DNA of 64,000 bases from Richelia sp. SL_2_1 (GCA_012033205.1 JAAUSO010000011.1:1-64000); one strand, 5' to 3'; shown: positions 38,650-47,808, counted from the first letter of the stretch. Program-made: numbers and translations. The notes: a model not told the origin generated them from the sequence alone.

Positions 38650-38802
38650 ACCTAAAAAACCCGTAACATTTTCATGTTTGCCAGAAGGTTGGGCGATTTG
38701 AATAATTATTCCATTATGTAGTTCATAGCGATTCCCATCCGGCTTTTGAACCAAAAATTCTTGAATGGTTAATATTTGTTGTTTTGATAATGCTTGAGTC
38801 AT
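38600..38802 (-). pseudogene. Uma2 (DUF820) family endonuclease fragment
   Basis: The first 60 or so codons of an Uma2-type gene (MTQALSKQQILTIQEFLVQK, then YELHNGIIIQIAQPSGKHENVTGFL), which normally runs to about 190 codons. After IGIEF the sequence is unrelated and stops at 38590. The 3' part is missing and the break abuts the flippase gene, so this is a deletion remnant. The function of Uma2 proteins is uncertain; they have a PD-(D/E)XK-like fold. Confidence 0.75.
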
Positions 38803-38876
38803 ACTAATTCCTAGGGTTTGGTAATGAGGAATGAGTTAAGAGTTAACAGTTTATTTTCCCCCATCCCCCCATCTTC

Positions 38877-39818
38877 TTACTCCATACTACAAACTGCTTG
38901 CATAAACTGTTGAGAGACAAATGGTAAAATTTCTCGACTAACGGCGTTTGCTTTCCCTTCTGTAAATACCACTAATACATAAGGACGTTTATCCGGTATC
39001 TCAATATAAGCTGCATCATGACGAACTTGAGAAGTCCAACCGGCTTTTGACCAAATTTTTGCTTCTACAGGAAGACTACCACCTGAAAAACCTGTGATTT
39101 GGTCTTCTTCTACATCTTGGGGTAACTCTTCGGGGTTCAAACTGCGCTTCATGATATTCATCATTTCTTGAGAACGACTTGCACTAACTGCAACCCCACC
39201 CACAATCCCGTGCAATAATCTAGCGATCGCATTAGTAGTTAACATATTCCGATTTTCTAAAAACTGTCCGTAAAAAGCCCGTTCCCGTCCGTAGGGGCCA
39301 TCACCCCAAGTTTTCTGACAAACATTTACTGTTTGTAATTCTTCCCATCCCAAAGATTGTAAATAGCGGTTGACAATATGACGTTGCTGTTTCCAAGTTT
39401 CAAATGGTCCTGGTGATAATTCTGGACCGGAAGTCGTCCCCGTTAATACATCAACAATCAAGCTCGTAGCATCGTTACTTGAATCGATAATCATATCGCG
39501 TATGGCTCGCTGTAGCTCTGGGGAATCTTCTACCATACCTTTTTCCAGCCATTCATGTATCGCGAGCAAATAAAATAATTTGACTACAGAAGCCGGATAA
39601 ACTGTTTCGACACCGCGATAAGTAAAACCACGGACGGGATGATTCCAAAAAGCATCTGGAGTTAAAGCACCACCAGTATTTACAGATACCGGCGGGTCAT
39701 AGATAATCCAAGTTAGAGCAATTTGGTTACGAGCTAACGTAGAAAATTCAGCCCAAGTAGCTTCTAATATACTATTACCAAGTGTTTCGAGTTGTTCGTC
39801 GCGGTTAAAGAAAAACAT
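38877..39818 (-). CDS. Class A beta-lactamase-like serine hydrolase
   Basis: A 313-residue protein of the penicillin-recognising family. The catalytic SxxK is S77-V-V-K80 (YPASVVKLFYL). The second motif is SSN (residues 113-115, DSSNDAT) in place of SDN. The third is KAG (WSKAGWTS) in place of KTG. No signal peptide is visible at the N-terminus. It is more likely a peptidoglycan or envelope hydrolase than a resistance enzyme. It is divergent from the NlpC/P60 gene with only 52 bases between, so the two may share control. Confidence 0.85.
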   Translation of the reverse strand: MFFFNRDEQLETLGNSILEATWAEFSTLARNQIALTWIIYDPPVSVNTGGALTPDAFWNHPVRGFTYRGVETVYPASVVKLFYLLAIHEWLEKGMVEDSPELQRAIRDMIIDSSNDATSLIVDVLTGTTSGPELSPGPFETWKQQRHIVNRYLQSLGWEELQTVNVCQKTWGDGPYGRERAFYGQFLENRNMLTTNAIARLLHGIVGGVAVSASRSQEMMNIMKRSLNPEELPQDVEEDQITGFSGGSLPVEAKIWSKAGWTSQVRHDAAYIEIPDKRPYVLVVFTEGKANAVSREILPFVSQQFMQAVCSME

Positions 39819-39870
39819 CGTTACCGTCCGATTTTGATTTAAACTTCGTTGTTATTACTTACAAAGTTTT

Positions 39871-40578
39871 ATGGTTTCTCAAGAGGAATTGCAAGCAAAT
39901 TTTGAATATGTAACAGAAGCTGATTTAAATATCTACGATTCTGCCGAATGTCTGAGTCTGTCAACTCAAGCCGAAAAAGGCAGATATTTACAAGTAATCC
40001 TAGAAACATTAAATCAAACTTCAGTCAAGGTATGCTTATCTGAAGATAATTATCCCGGTTGGTTGTTAATTAAGGATTTAAACGTATTATCTCCAGCGAC
40101 TGAACCAAAACAAATTAAATCATTTTCCGCAGTTCAAATAAAGCAACTTTTACCGTCAGTCATCGCTTTTACCCAAAAAGCTATGGAACAACCAAATTAT
40201 TACCTTTGGGGTGGTACCACTGGACCAAATTATGATTGTTCGGGACTGATGCAAAAGGCTTTTGCTTCGGTAGGAATTCGCTTACCCAGAGATGCTTATC
40301 AGCAAGAAGCTTTTGTTCAACAAGTTTGTACTGCGGAGAATTTTGATTTAAATTCTTTAGAGCCAGGTGATTTAATCTTTTTTGGCACTCCTCAAAAAGC
40401 CACTCATGTAGGTCTTTATTTGGGAGATGGTTGTTATATCCATAGTTCTGGAAAAGATCAAGGACGAAATGGTATTGGAATTGATTGTCTTTCGGAACAG
40501 GGAGATGAGGTTAGTCGGTCATATTATCAACAGCTACGAGGTGTAGGAAGGGTGGTAAGCAGTTATATCCCTTCATAA
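39871..40578 (+). CDS. NlpC/P60 peptidase with SH3 domain (gamma-D-Glu-diamino acid endopeptidase)
   Basis: A 235-residue cell-wall peptide hydrolase. Residues about 1-85 form a bacterial SH3-like domain. Residues about 95-235 form the NlpC/P60 domain with the catalytic Cys in YDCSGLMQKAF (C123), H179 in KATHVGLYLGDG and H191 in CYIHSSG. Length and layout match the crystallised Anabaena/Nostoc gamma-D-glutamyl-L-diamino acid endopeptidases, which act on muropeptides in the cytoplasm (wall recycling); the lack of a signal peptide agrees. Confidence 0.95.
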   Translation: MVSQEELQANFEYVTEADLNIYDSAECLSLSTQAEKGRYLQVILETLNQTSVKVCLSEDNYPGWLLIKDLNVLSPATEPKQIKSFSAVQIKQLLPSVIAFTQKAMEQPNYYLWGGTTGPNYDCSGLMQKAFASVGIRLPRDAYQQEAFVQQVCTAENFDLNSLEPGDLIFFGTPQKATHVGLYLGDGCYIHSSGKDQGRNGIGIDCLSEQGDEVSRSYYQQLRGVGRVVSSYIPS

Positions 40579-40609
40579 AGGCTAAGGATAAATGAACGGA
40601 GGGTTTTAG

Positions 40610-41632
40610 ATGAGAAATGGGTTTGTTTCTGGAAGTTTGACGGTTAAGGAAGATGCCATATCTCCCGCTCTCGATGTTTCGGTGGTAGTACCAGTTCATA
40701 ATGAAGTGGAAAGTTTACCTCATTTACTCGAAGCAATTTCATCCACTTTGATTGCAAGTCATTTAAATTACGAAATTATCTGCGTTGATGACGGTTCTAC
40801 TGATGGTTCTGTACAATTACTTAAACAGCAAGCACAAATTCGTACTGACCTAAAAAGTATCATTTTACGACGCAATTACGGTCAAACTGCGGCAATGGCA
40901 GCCGGTTTCTTCCATGCACAGGGCAAATCTATTGTAACTTTAGATGCCGATTTACAGAATGACCCCGTAGATATCCCGATGTTATTGGCAAAGTTAAATG
41001 AAGGTTACGATTTAGTCAGTGGTTGGCGCAAAAATCGTCAAGATGCCGCTCTCACCCGCTTATTACCTTCCAAAATTGCCAATTGGTTAATTCGTCGCAT
41101 CACCAGCGTGAATATTCATGATTATGGTTGTTCTCTTAAAGCCTATCGTAGCGAACTTGTAGCAGATATGAATTTATACGGAGAACTGCACCGTTTTCTT
41201 CCTGCTTTAGCTTATATTGAAGGTGCCAGAATTACCGAAATGCCTGTCCGTCACCACCCTCGTCGTTTTGGTCGCAGTAAATACGGTTTAGGTCGTACTT
41301 TCCGAGTGATGATGGATTTGTTTACTATTGCATTCATGAAGAAATTCCTCAGCCGTCCCATGCACGTTTTTGGACTATGGGGCTTGATTTTTATGGTGTC
41401 CGGTGGCGGAATCAGTATTCATCTAAGTTGGACTAAATTAGTATTAAGTCAAAATATTGGCGATCGCCCTTTATTAATTTTAGCTGTGTTGCTCTTAGTC
41501 ACCGGAGTACAGCTATTTTGCTTCGGGTTACTCGCTGAATTATTAATGCGTACTTACCACGAATCCCAAGGTAGACCTATTTACCGCATCCGCGAAGTTG
41601 TACAACATCAAATCTATCAAGACAATTCTTAA
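40610..41632 (+). CDS. Polyprenyl-phosphate glycosyltransferase, GT2 (DPM1/GtrB-like)
   Basis: A 340-residue membrane glycosyltransferase. The GT2 core starts VSVVVPVHNEVESLPHLLEA, with DDGSTD and the metal-binding TLDADLQNDP. It has the RNYGQTAAMAAGF loop and the HHPRRFGRSKYGLGRT motif of dolichyl/undecaprenyl-phosphate sugar transferases. Two C-terminal helices (about 247-270 and 285-308) anchor it. It starts 31 bases after the NlpC/P60 gene, with a GGAGGG ribosome site before the ATG at 40610. Confidence 0.93.
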   Translation: MRNGFVSGSLTVKEDAISPALDVSVVVPVHNEVESLPHLLEAISSTLIASHLNYEIICVDDGSTDGSVQLLKQQAQIRTDLKSIILRRNYGQTAAMAAGFFHAQGKSIVTLDADLQNDPVDIPMLLAKLNEGYDLVSGWRKNRQDAALTRLLPSKIANWLIRRITSVNIHDYGCSLKAYRSELVADMNLYGELHRFLPALAYIEGARITEMPVRHHPRRFGRSKYGLGRTFRVMMDLFTIAFMKKFLSRPMHVFGLWGLIFMVSGGGISIHLSWTKLVLSQNIGDRPLLILAVLLLVTGVQLFCFGLLAELLMRTYHESQGRPIYRIREVVQHQIYQDNS

Positions 41633-42432
41633 TTCACTGATTTATGTTTCAATCGCAAGAAGTCCCACATCTACCCGTAAGCGAGATGTTTGAGACGCGA
41701 ATAATGCGGGAGGCACAGCCATACCGCATTTTCTCCGTAAAAATACTCCACTTAAATATTATTAGTTCTTATTAAGACTTGTACCACTTAAGTGAAAGTT
41801 ATAAATAAAACATCCATACACTATATATTTCAGTATTTCGTTACAAAAAAATACAATTCTTCTCTCTATTGAAGTTATTCTCATTTGTAATTGCGAATCT
41901 TTTCATTAACCTAACCAATTTAACTTGTTTTTTCGACGTGATATAGATTACTTTTTGTCGTATAATAATTTTGGATACAATCTGTAGGGACTTCTTTATC
42001 TTTATTTTAATTTTCTAATTTTCAATCAAACAACCCATACAACAAAGTTGTCAGATATGCAAGAATTTTTATAATCAATTTTTGAAAAAATTTGAAAATT
42101 TAGAAAAAAAAATTTTATATTTACTGTTTTTCTGGTATTATTATTTTTATAAAGCTTATTTTTCATAATTGGAATATTGCTGCCTCAAAAAAAATTGCTT
42201 AGCTCCGATTATAAGAATATTTTTTTAGCTTTCTCTGATTGTATCACAACCGCTGTATTTTGCAAATTTTGCGGAGAATAAAGCAATAAAAGTACAAAAG
42301 CACTATTTTAGAGAGAATATAAAAAAGATGTAAAGTAATGTAACATAGAAAATGTAGTTTTCGATTTGAAGTGATTTAAGAGCTTCATAACAAACTACAA
42401 ATCACAAACCTCACAGAAGAATTGCATCTGCC
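41633..42432. other. Long AT-rich intergenic region
   Basis: No supported gene. The only G/C-rich patch (about 41650-41735) contains GCGGGAGGCACAGCC, a repeat-like fragment related to GTGCCGGAGGCACAGCCC at 57530-57547. Confidence 0.4.
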
Positions 42433-43677
42433 GTGAAAGTATTATTATCAGTAGATAGGCAAGTACGGCGAAACCTGCTAGCATTATTTGCAGCAGGTTT
42501 GTTATTTTGGGCTAGTTTAGCTTCATTACTGCCAACTTTACCGCTTTATATTGAAGATATAGGAGCAACAAAACAGCAGATAGGCGTAATAATGGGTAGT
42601 TTTGCCATTGGACTATTGATATTTCGCCCATTTTTAGGTCAAATAGCAGATAAACGCGGTCGAAAAATCGTGTTGATAATCGGTATTATATCAGCAGCGA
42701 TAGCTCCCATGGGCTACAATTTTGTGCAATCAATACCATTGTTAATGGTAATACGGGCTTTCCACGGTATTAGTATTGCAGCCTTTTCCACGGGATTTTT
42801 GGCATTAGTTGCAGATATTGCACCAGTAGAAAATCGTGGCGAATTAATCGGCTATATGAGTTTAGTTAATCCAGTTGGTTTAGCAATTGGTCCAGCTTTA
42901 GGTGGTTATTTAATGGAAGCTGCTGGTTATACTTCATTATTTATATTATCTACTGTTTTGGCTTGTCTGGCATTATTATGTACCATACCAATTATCAATC
43001 CCATAGTTCCAGTAGAGGAGCAAGTAGTTGATAACGACAGTCCATTTTGGAAAAAATTGATTAGTCCGAGAGTGAGGATTCCGGCTTTTATCTTGTTAAT
43101 TATAGGTTTGATTCTTGGTAGTTTACATACCTTTGTACCATTATTTATCAAATCAACCGAAGCAGAGTTAAATCCTGGATTATTTTACACCGTAGTGGCG
43201 ATCGCCAGTTTTTGTTCGAGGTTATTTTGTGGAAGAGCCAGTGATCGATTTGGTAGGGGATTATTTATCACTTTGAGTTTAGTTTGTTATAGTTTGGCAT
43301 TATTATTATTATGGACAGCCAATAGTTCAGAGGATTTCTTATTTGCAGCGATAATCGAGGGGATTGGTGGTGGGACAATAATTCCGATGATTGCAGCGAT
43401 GATTACAGATAGAGCTTATCCTCAAGAAAGAGGAAGAATATTTAGTTTATGTATGGTAGGCTTTGATATTGGTGTTGCTCTTGCAGGACCGATTTTTGGT
43501 TTAGTCGCTCAACAAATTGGTTATCGCAACATATTCGGATTTAACTTTGCGATCGCTTTAATCTCAGTAATTATTTTTATGACTTTATCAAGTAAAAATT
43601 TACCTGCTTCCTTACGCTTTGCTTTTGGACGTGGTGTTGATATTTATTCACTCAATAAAGTAGGAGTTAGGAGTTAG
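42433..43677 (+). CDS. Major facilitator superfamily transporter
   Basis: A 414-residue transporter with twelve hydrophobic segments. The MFS loop 2-3 motif is GQIADKRGRKIVLIIG and the repeat in the second half is CGRASDRFGRGLFITL. It has the DHA1 drug-exporter look (GRELIGYMSLVNPVGLAIGPALGGYL motif C), but the substrate is not predictable. The start is GTG at 42433 with AGAAGAAT upstream. The last four codons (GVRS) and stop come from the TAGGAGTTAGGAGTTAG repeat, so a repeat has grown into the gene end. Confidence 0.9.
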   Translation: MKVLLSVDRQVRRNLLALFAAGLLFWASLASLLPTLPLYIEDIGATKQQIGVIMGSFAIGLLIFRPFLGQIADKRGRKIVLIIGIISAAIAPMGYNFVQSIPLLMVIRAFHGISIAAFSTGFLALVADIAPVENRGELIGYMSLVNPVGLAIGPALGGYLMEAAGYTSLFILSTVLACLALLCTIPIINPIVPVEEQVVDNDSPFWKKLISPRVRIPAFILLIIGLILGSLHTFVPLFIKSTEAELNPGLFYTVVAIASFCSRLFCGRASDRFGRGLFITLSLVCYSLALLLLWTANSSEDFLFAAIIEGIGGGTIIPMIAAMITDRAYPQERGRIFSLCMVGFDIGVALAGPIFGLVAQQIGYRNIFGFNFAIALISVIIFMTLSSKNLPASLRFAFGRGVDIYSLNKVGVRS

Positions 43678-43827
43678 TTGACCTGGGACAGTTAGGAGTT
43701 AGTACCACCGGAATTGTAGAGACGGGGCGTATTGCTACGTCTGTATCGGAGTTAGGAGCTAGGAGTTTGCAGTTAGAATTTATTACTGATAACTGTTTAC
43801 TGATAACTGATAACTGATAACTGATTA
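43664..43827. repeat. Composite repeat block
   Basis: TTAGGAGT heptamers, the dispersed 14-mer TGACCTGGGACAGT (43679-43692), a GAGTTAGTACCACCGGA unit shared with 21599-21615, a GAGACG-type fragment at 43715-43740 and CTGATAA tandem heptamers (43788-43827). All of it lies between convergent genes, and the last heptamers overlap the kinase stop. Confidence 0.8.
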
Positions 43828-44952
43828 CTCCCCATTGCTTGTTGCTGCTTTTAATAAAGTAAACCAAAATCGAGAACCTGCATTTTCGCGAGGGGTAAAA
43901 CCAATTTGCCCTCCCCAACGTTCTACTGTAATTTTGCAAAAATAAAGTCCTAGTCCAGATTTACCAGATTTTTTTTTACCTTGAGTAAACTTTTGAAATA
44001 AAGTATCGGCAATTTCTTCTGGAACACCACTTCCTTGATCTTCTACACTGACAAGAATATAATCTTCTTGTTGTTGTAAATTGATCGTAACTGTGGTGTT
44101 TGGGGGGCTATGACGAAAAGCATTTTCGATCAAGTTTGCTAAAATCCGATCTAAACGCGATTTATCACCAACTATTCGCCAATCTGCGGTTAAATCTATA
44201 TCGGAGGATAGTTGTAAACGCATTTGATTGAGTGTAAAAGTTGGCGTGAATGATTCGATGGCATCAAATACAGATACTAAAACATCTGGTGCGGTTTCAA
44301 TATCATCTGTAAAGCTTTCTAAAGATTGAATTTCTTGAGAAAATGCGTTTAATATTTCTCGAATCAGCATTTCTTGTTTAATAGTTTGCTTTCTACCGAT
44401 TTCTAAACGTTCTCTACCTTTTTCAGTTAAATTTTCTAATTCTAGTAGAGCCAAACAACAATTAATACCACTTAACTGTCCGGCAACATCGTGTATAATG
44501 CAGTGAATTAAAACTTCTTTTTTCTGATTTTCTTTAAGAATATGTTGATAATTGAGCTTATTTTCTCTAGCTTGCTGAATTAGACTTTGTTTCTCGGTGT
44601 AAGCATCACTCATTCTTTCGACGAGTAATATTTTTTTGTGATTTGCCACAAGAGCGGAAGCTTCAAAATGAAATTCAGTTCCAGATATGTCTAAATCCGT
44701 CCATATTCCAGATTTTAAAAGTTTTTCATCGTTTCTTTGCCAATATTCTTCCGCATCAATCAGAAAGTTCTCTAAAAAAGGAAACTCTTGTTCAGGAATT
44801 AAAATTTCCATTCCTGGTTTAAAAATCTGACGACAAAATCGTCTCACCCATTTAGGGATATTTCCAGAAATTTTAAATTTACCAACATCAAGTCTTTCTA
44901 GAACTAAGATATCTAAAGCAGCAAAAATTTCCGCTGTTATTGATTCACTCAT
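43825..44952 (-). CDS. Sensor histidine kinase
   Basis: A 375-residue soluble kinase. Residues 1-135 form an N-terminal sensory region that I do not recognise. The dimerisation/phosphoacceptor box is HCIIHDVAGQLSG with H154. The ATPase domain shows the N box LIENAFRHSP, G1 VEDQGSGVP and G2 GKSGLGLYFCKI. There is no transmembrane segment and no response regulator gene in the window. It is last in the minus-strand cluster with the PAS-like protein, GTPase, OmpA-like and coiled-coil genes, 121 bases downstream of the PAS-like gene, with CTGATAA repeats between. Confidence 0.93.
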   Translation of the reverse strand: MSESITAEIFAALDILVLERLDVGKFKISGNIPKWVRRFCRQIFKPGMEILIPEQEFPFLENFLIDAEEYWQRNDEKLLKSGIWTDLDISGTEFHFEASALVANHKKILLVERMSDAYTEKQSLIQQARENKLNYQHILKENQKKEVLIHCIIHDVAGQLSGINCCLALLELENLTEKGRERLEIGRKQTIKQEMLIREILNAFSQEIQSLESFTDDIETAPDVLVSVFDAIESFTPTFTLNQMRLQLSSDIDLTADWRIVGDKSRLDRILANLIENAFRHSPPNTTVTINLQQQEDYILVSVEDQGSGVPEEIADTLFQKFTQGKKKSGKSGLGLYFCKITVERWGGQIGFTPRENAGSRFWFTLLKAATSNGE

Positions 44953-45011
44953 AATTAAACAGTCGTAGAATTAATATTTTATATCAAGTCCTAATGATTA
45001 GTTATTGTTCC

Positions 45012-45044
45012 CTGTTAACTGATAACTGATAACTGATAACTGAT
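45012..45044. repeat. Tandem ACTGATA heptamers
   Basis: About four copies lie between the kinase and PAS-like genes. Same family as 43788-43827. Confidence 0.8.
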
Positions 45045-45073
45045 ATTAGATATTTCGTACCGAAATAATATTA

Positions 45074-45454
45074 CTATGATTTGCGCTGCATTAAGTGAGA
45101 AGAATTGACTTGTTGTTGGACTTTAAAGATTTGCATTTCATCCCAAGTTGCATCCAATAGTAAAATCCAATCTCCATCTGTCTCAGGGAACAAATGCACA
45201 TCCGCACAAATTCCATGTTCGATTTTAATACAGGGTAAAAACAGTGGAAAATCATCAAGTGGTAAAAGCCCTTCCAGAAAGAAAATTTGTTGACAAGCGT
45301 CAATTCCCTGTTGTAAATCGACTATTCCATATTCAGTTAATTTACCACCCCAATTAGATAGACATCCATTTTTACCTACAAAAATATATGCTAAAGAACG
45401 ACTTTCTCTCAGAAAATTAACAAGATAATTACTAACAGGGAAAGGGATATCCAT
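45074..45454 (-). CDS. PAS-like small sensory protein
   Basis: A 126-residue single-domain protein. Strands and turns LAYIFVGKNGCLSNWGGKLTEYG, FFLEGLLPLDDFPLFLPCIKIE and DVHLFPETDGDWILLLDAT resemble the PAS-like domain that cyanobacteria fuse to adenylate cyclases and histidine kinases. Here it is free-standing, which suggests it works with the kinase downstream or the GTPase upstream. It starts four bases after the GTPase stop, so co-translation is likely. The identification as PAS-like is from memory of such proteins. Confidence 0.75.
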   Translation of the reverse strand: MDIPFPVSNYLVNFLRESRSLAYIFVGKNGCLSNWGGKLTEYGIVDLQQGIDACQQIFFLEGLLPLDDFPLFLPCIKIEHGICADVHLFPETDGDWILLLDATWDEMQIFKVQQQVNSSHLMQRKS

Positions 45455-45458
45455 GCAT

Positions 45459-45956
45459 TCATCCTTTCATTATTTTAGAAGCAAGTATATTAAAAATTTC
45501 TTCTACATTTAATCCAGTTTTTGCACTAGTTTTAATCGTAATCCATCCCTTGTTTTCCAGATTTTCAATATTTGTAGAATCTAACTCCCATTCATCTTGT
45601 AAATCCCACTTATTCAACACTAAAATAAAAGGTACTTTACCCAAATTATCTTCAACTCGTTGTTGTAATTCAACAGCTTTTTCCAAAGTAGTTTTTCGTG
45701 TTCCATCCACTACTAACAAATAACCAGATGAACCTCTTAAATAAGAAGTTCTTAATTTTTGAAATTCATCTTCTCCATACAAATCCCACAAAATCAAACT
45801 TAATTCTTGTTCTTTTACTTGTACTGTTTTTTTATCAATTTTTACCCCTACAGTGGTTTGATATTTTTCTGAAAATATGCTGTAAACGAATTTAGCTACT
45901 AAGCTTGTTTTACCAGTAGCAAATGCACCTACCATACAGATTTTTTTCTGGAGCAT
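45459..45956 (-). CDS. Ras/Rab-like small GTPase
   Basis: A 165-residue single-domain GTPase. G1 is GAFATGKTS (residues 10-18), switch I threonines at 34-35, G3 is WDLYGED (57-63) where eukaryotic Rab/Ras have WDTAGQE, G4 is NKWD (115-118), G5 is TSAK (143-146). The catalytic Gln of Ras is Glu62 here, so intrinsic hydrolysis may be low and a partner may be needed. Bacterial small GTPases such as MglA control polarity and motility. It lies between the OmpA-like gene (16 bases) and the PAS-like gene (4 bases), a tight operon. Confidence 0.93.
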   Translation of the reverse strand: MLQKKICMVGAFATGKTSLVAKFVYSIFSEKYQTTVGVKIDKKTVQVKEQELSLILWDLYGEDEFQKLRTSYLRGSSGYLLVVDGTRKTTLEKAVELQQRVEDNLGKVPFILVLNKWDLQDEWELDSTNIENLENKGWITIKTSAKTGLNVEEIFNILASKIMKG

Positions 45957-45972
45957 TAGCTATTTGACTCCT

Positions 45973-47808
45973 CTATTTATATTTAGTAATGTCGTCTATG
46001 ATAACCTTGAAGGAGACTCTACGATTAAGTTTTTTTTCTTCTTCGGTTGATTCAGGACGTAAAAGATTTTCAGAGTCTAAAGATTTTGTCCGAAAATAAT
46101 TTTTGTTAATACCTTGGGATGTAAGATAAGCTAAAATCTTCTCGGCACGATTTTGAGAAAGTTTGATATTTGCTTGTTTATCTCCTAAACTATTTGCATA
46201 TCCCTCAATTTCGATGAAAATATCTTTTTCTAAAGATTTAGCAGCATCAATCAAATTTTGTAATTTTGGTAATAATTTTAAGAGTTTTTCGGTTTCACCG
46301 GGTAAAAATTGAGTTTTATCATTTTCAAAAAGCAAGATGATTTCTTCAATTTCTTGTTTGTAAGTATTAAGTTGTTCAATATCTAAATTAGTCAGATTTT
46401 CATCTTTATATTGATTAATTCCCAAAATAGATAGGGATGATTGTTGTTCTCTAGCGGATAAAATCCATTCACGAGGGGCAAAACCTGTAGCGTTCAAAAC
46501 ACCATTTTCATCAAGAGTGAAAGTAACAGTTTTCGGTTTTTGTAGAAAATTTTCGGCTCTTTTGATAATAATTTCTTGTTCTAAAGATATAAAAGGTTTC
46601 CATTGATAAACAACTGCTTTTTCATTGATATTCAATTGTTTCATTAACTGATTCGGTTCAACTGCTAAGGGATCGCGCATCCCTGTTACCAAATATTTCC
46701 CATTTATTATATCCGTTTTAGTCACCAAAATTCCCGGTTGAGCTTGCAAAGTTTTGAGATAATTATTCCAACGTTGATTATCTCTAATGACATTAAATCC
46801 CCAAATACCTAATACCGTCGTCAGTATTGCCACAGAAACCCATGCATAAGTATATTTAGTGTTAGTAGGATTTCGATAATGAGATTCTAGACAATTTTCT
46901 AAATACGGCTTACTAGCTACAAACGGTTGAGTATCACCAGAAAAATTTTCAATTTCTCGACTTAATTTTAAATGTATTTTTTCTAAAACATTCTTAAAAA
47001 CAATTCTTAACTCTTCCGGTGCATTTCCGCGAATAATACCCGCTAAAACTGCTGTAGGCCCTTCTTCAATCCAAATTGTCAATTCCCCAAATTCTAAAGT
47101 ATGCAGCCCCTCATGCTTTCGTACTTCAAAAGAGTCTTTGACAAAATCTTGAATCGCTGTCAACATTGCCGAAACCAAAGATGGGTCTTGAGCCGCTACC
47201 TTGGATGCTACTATATGCTGTAAAATCAATCCGCTGTGCCTGTGAATCAGAAATACCTGTTCCACACGGTAAATCAGCGTCCTTAACAGTACAACTTCCG
47301 CAAAGGATTTCCCCGTTTGTCTCGCTTCTATTCTCCACTTCAAACTTTGCGGTGAAGCACTGTATTCTAAAGCCCGATTAAACGACTGTAGCATTTCATC
47401 CAAAGTCGTGGCGATCGCCTTTCTTGTCGCAGGACCAATAATCGGGAAAATCGCTTGGGAAAGTATGTTAATATCTTTTTTGACAGAAGACTCAATGGCT
47501 TGCTCAACAGTAGGAATCATCGCTTCAGACAATTGATCATCTTGCATTGTCCGCAAAATAACCGCTTCGGGAAGCATCTTACTGATATCTTCAGCATCAA
47601 CTTGAGGATTATCCAATTTTTGATAAAACTTATCAAGTTTTGGTTGCTCTATTCCTAAAAGTAAACTTCGCAATTCAGTCAATTCATTCAATTCATTTAA
47701 TTCATCTAATTCATTGAATTGATGATTTTCTTTAATATTATTATTGTGATTATTCTGATGATTTTTTAAAGGTTCTTCTGCTAATCTATTGCCGTTATAA
47801 TTATTCAT
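45973..47808 (-). CDS. Membrane protein with C-terminal OmpA peptidoglycan-binding domain
   Basis: A 611-residue protein. The Asn-rich N-terminus contains a repeat (NELDELNELNELTEL, encoded by ATTCAATT/TCATTTAA tandem DNA at 47677-47735). Residues about 40-310 are a soluble helical region that I do not recognise. A single membrane helix lies at about 322-342 (YAWVSVAILTTVLGIWGF). A second soluble region with a BON-like look precedes an OmpA domain (about 510-605: IEIEGYANSLGDKQANIKLSQNRAEKI...LNRRVSFKV). The layout suggests an inner-membrane protein gripping the wall, with a large cytoplasmic part. The next gene is the small GTPase. Confidence 0.88.
   Translation of the reverse strand: MNNYNGNRLAEEPLKNHQNNHNNNIKENHQFNELDELNELNELTELRSLLLGIEQPKLDKFYQKLDNPQVDAEDISKMLPEAVILRTMQDDQLSEAMIPTVEQAIESSVKKDINILSQAIFPIIGPATRKAIATTLDEMLQSFNRALEYSASPQSLKWRIEARQTGKSFAEVVLLRTLIYRVEQVFLIHRHSGLILQHIVASKVAAQDPSLVSAMLTAIQDFVKDSFEVRKHEGLHTLEFGELTIWIEEGPTAVLAGIIRGNAPEELRIVFKNVLEKIHLKLSREIENFSGDTQPFVASKPYLENCLESHYRNPTNTKYTYAWVSVAILTTVLGIWGFNVIRDNQRWNNYLKTLQAQPGILVTKTDIINGKYLVTGMRDPLAVEPNQLMKQLNINEKAVVYQWKPFISLEQEIIIKRAENFLQKPKTVTFTLDENGVLNATGFAPREWILSAREQQSSLSILGINQYKDENLTNLDIEQLNTYKQEIEEIILLFENDKTQFLPGETEKLLKLLPKLQNLIDAAKSLEKDIFIEIEGYANSLGDKQANIKLSQNRAEKILAYLTSQGINKNYFRTKSLDSENLLRPESTEEEKKLNRRVSFKVIIDDITKYK

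Noticed and set aside
38877-39818. Antibiotic-resistance beta-lactamase
   Set aside because: The SxxK is present, but SSN and KAG motifs and the absence of a signal peptide make a housekeeping serine hydrolase more likely.
41643-41780. Short open frame after the GT2 gene
   Set aside because: It reads through a repeat-like patch and has no ribosome site or family signature.
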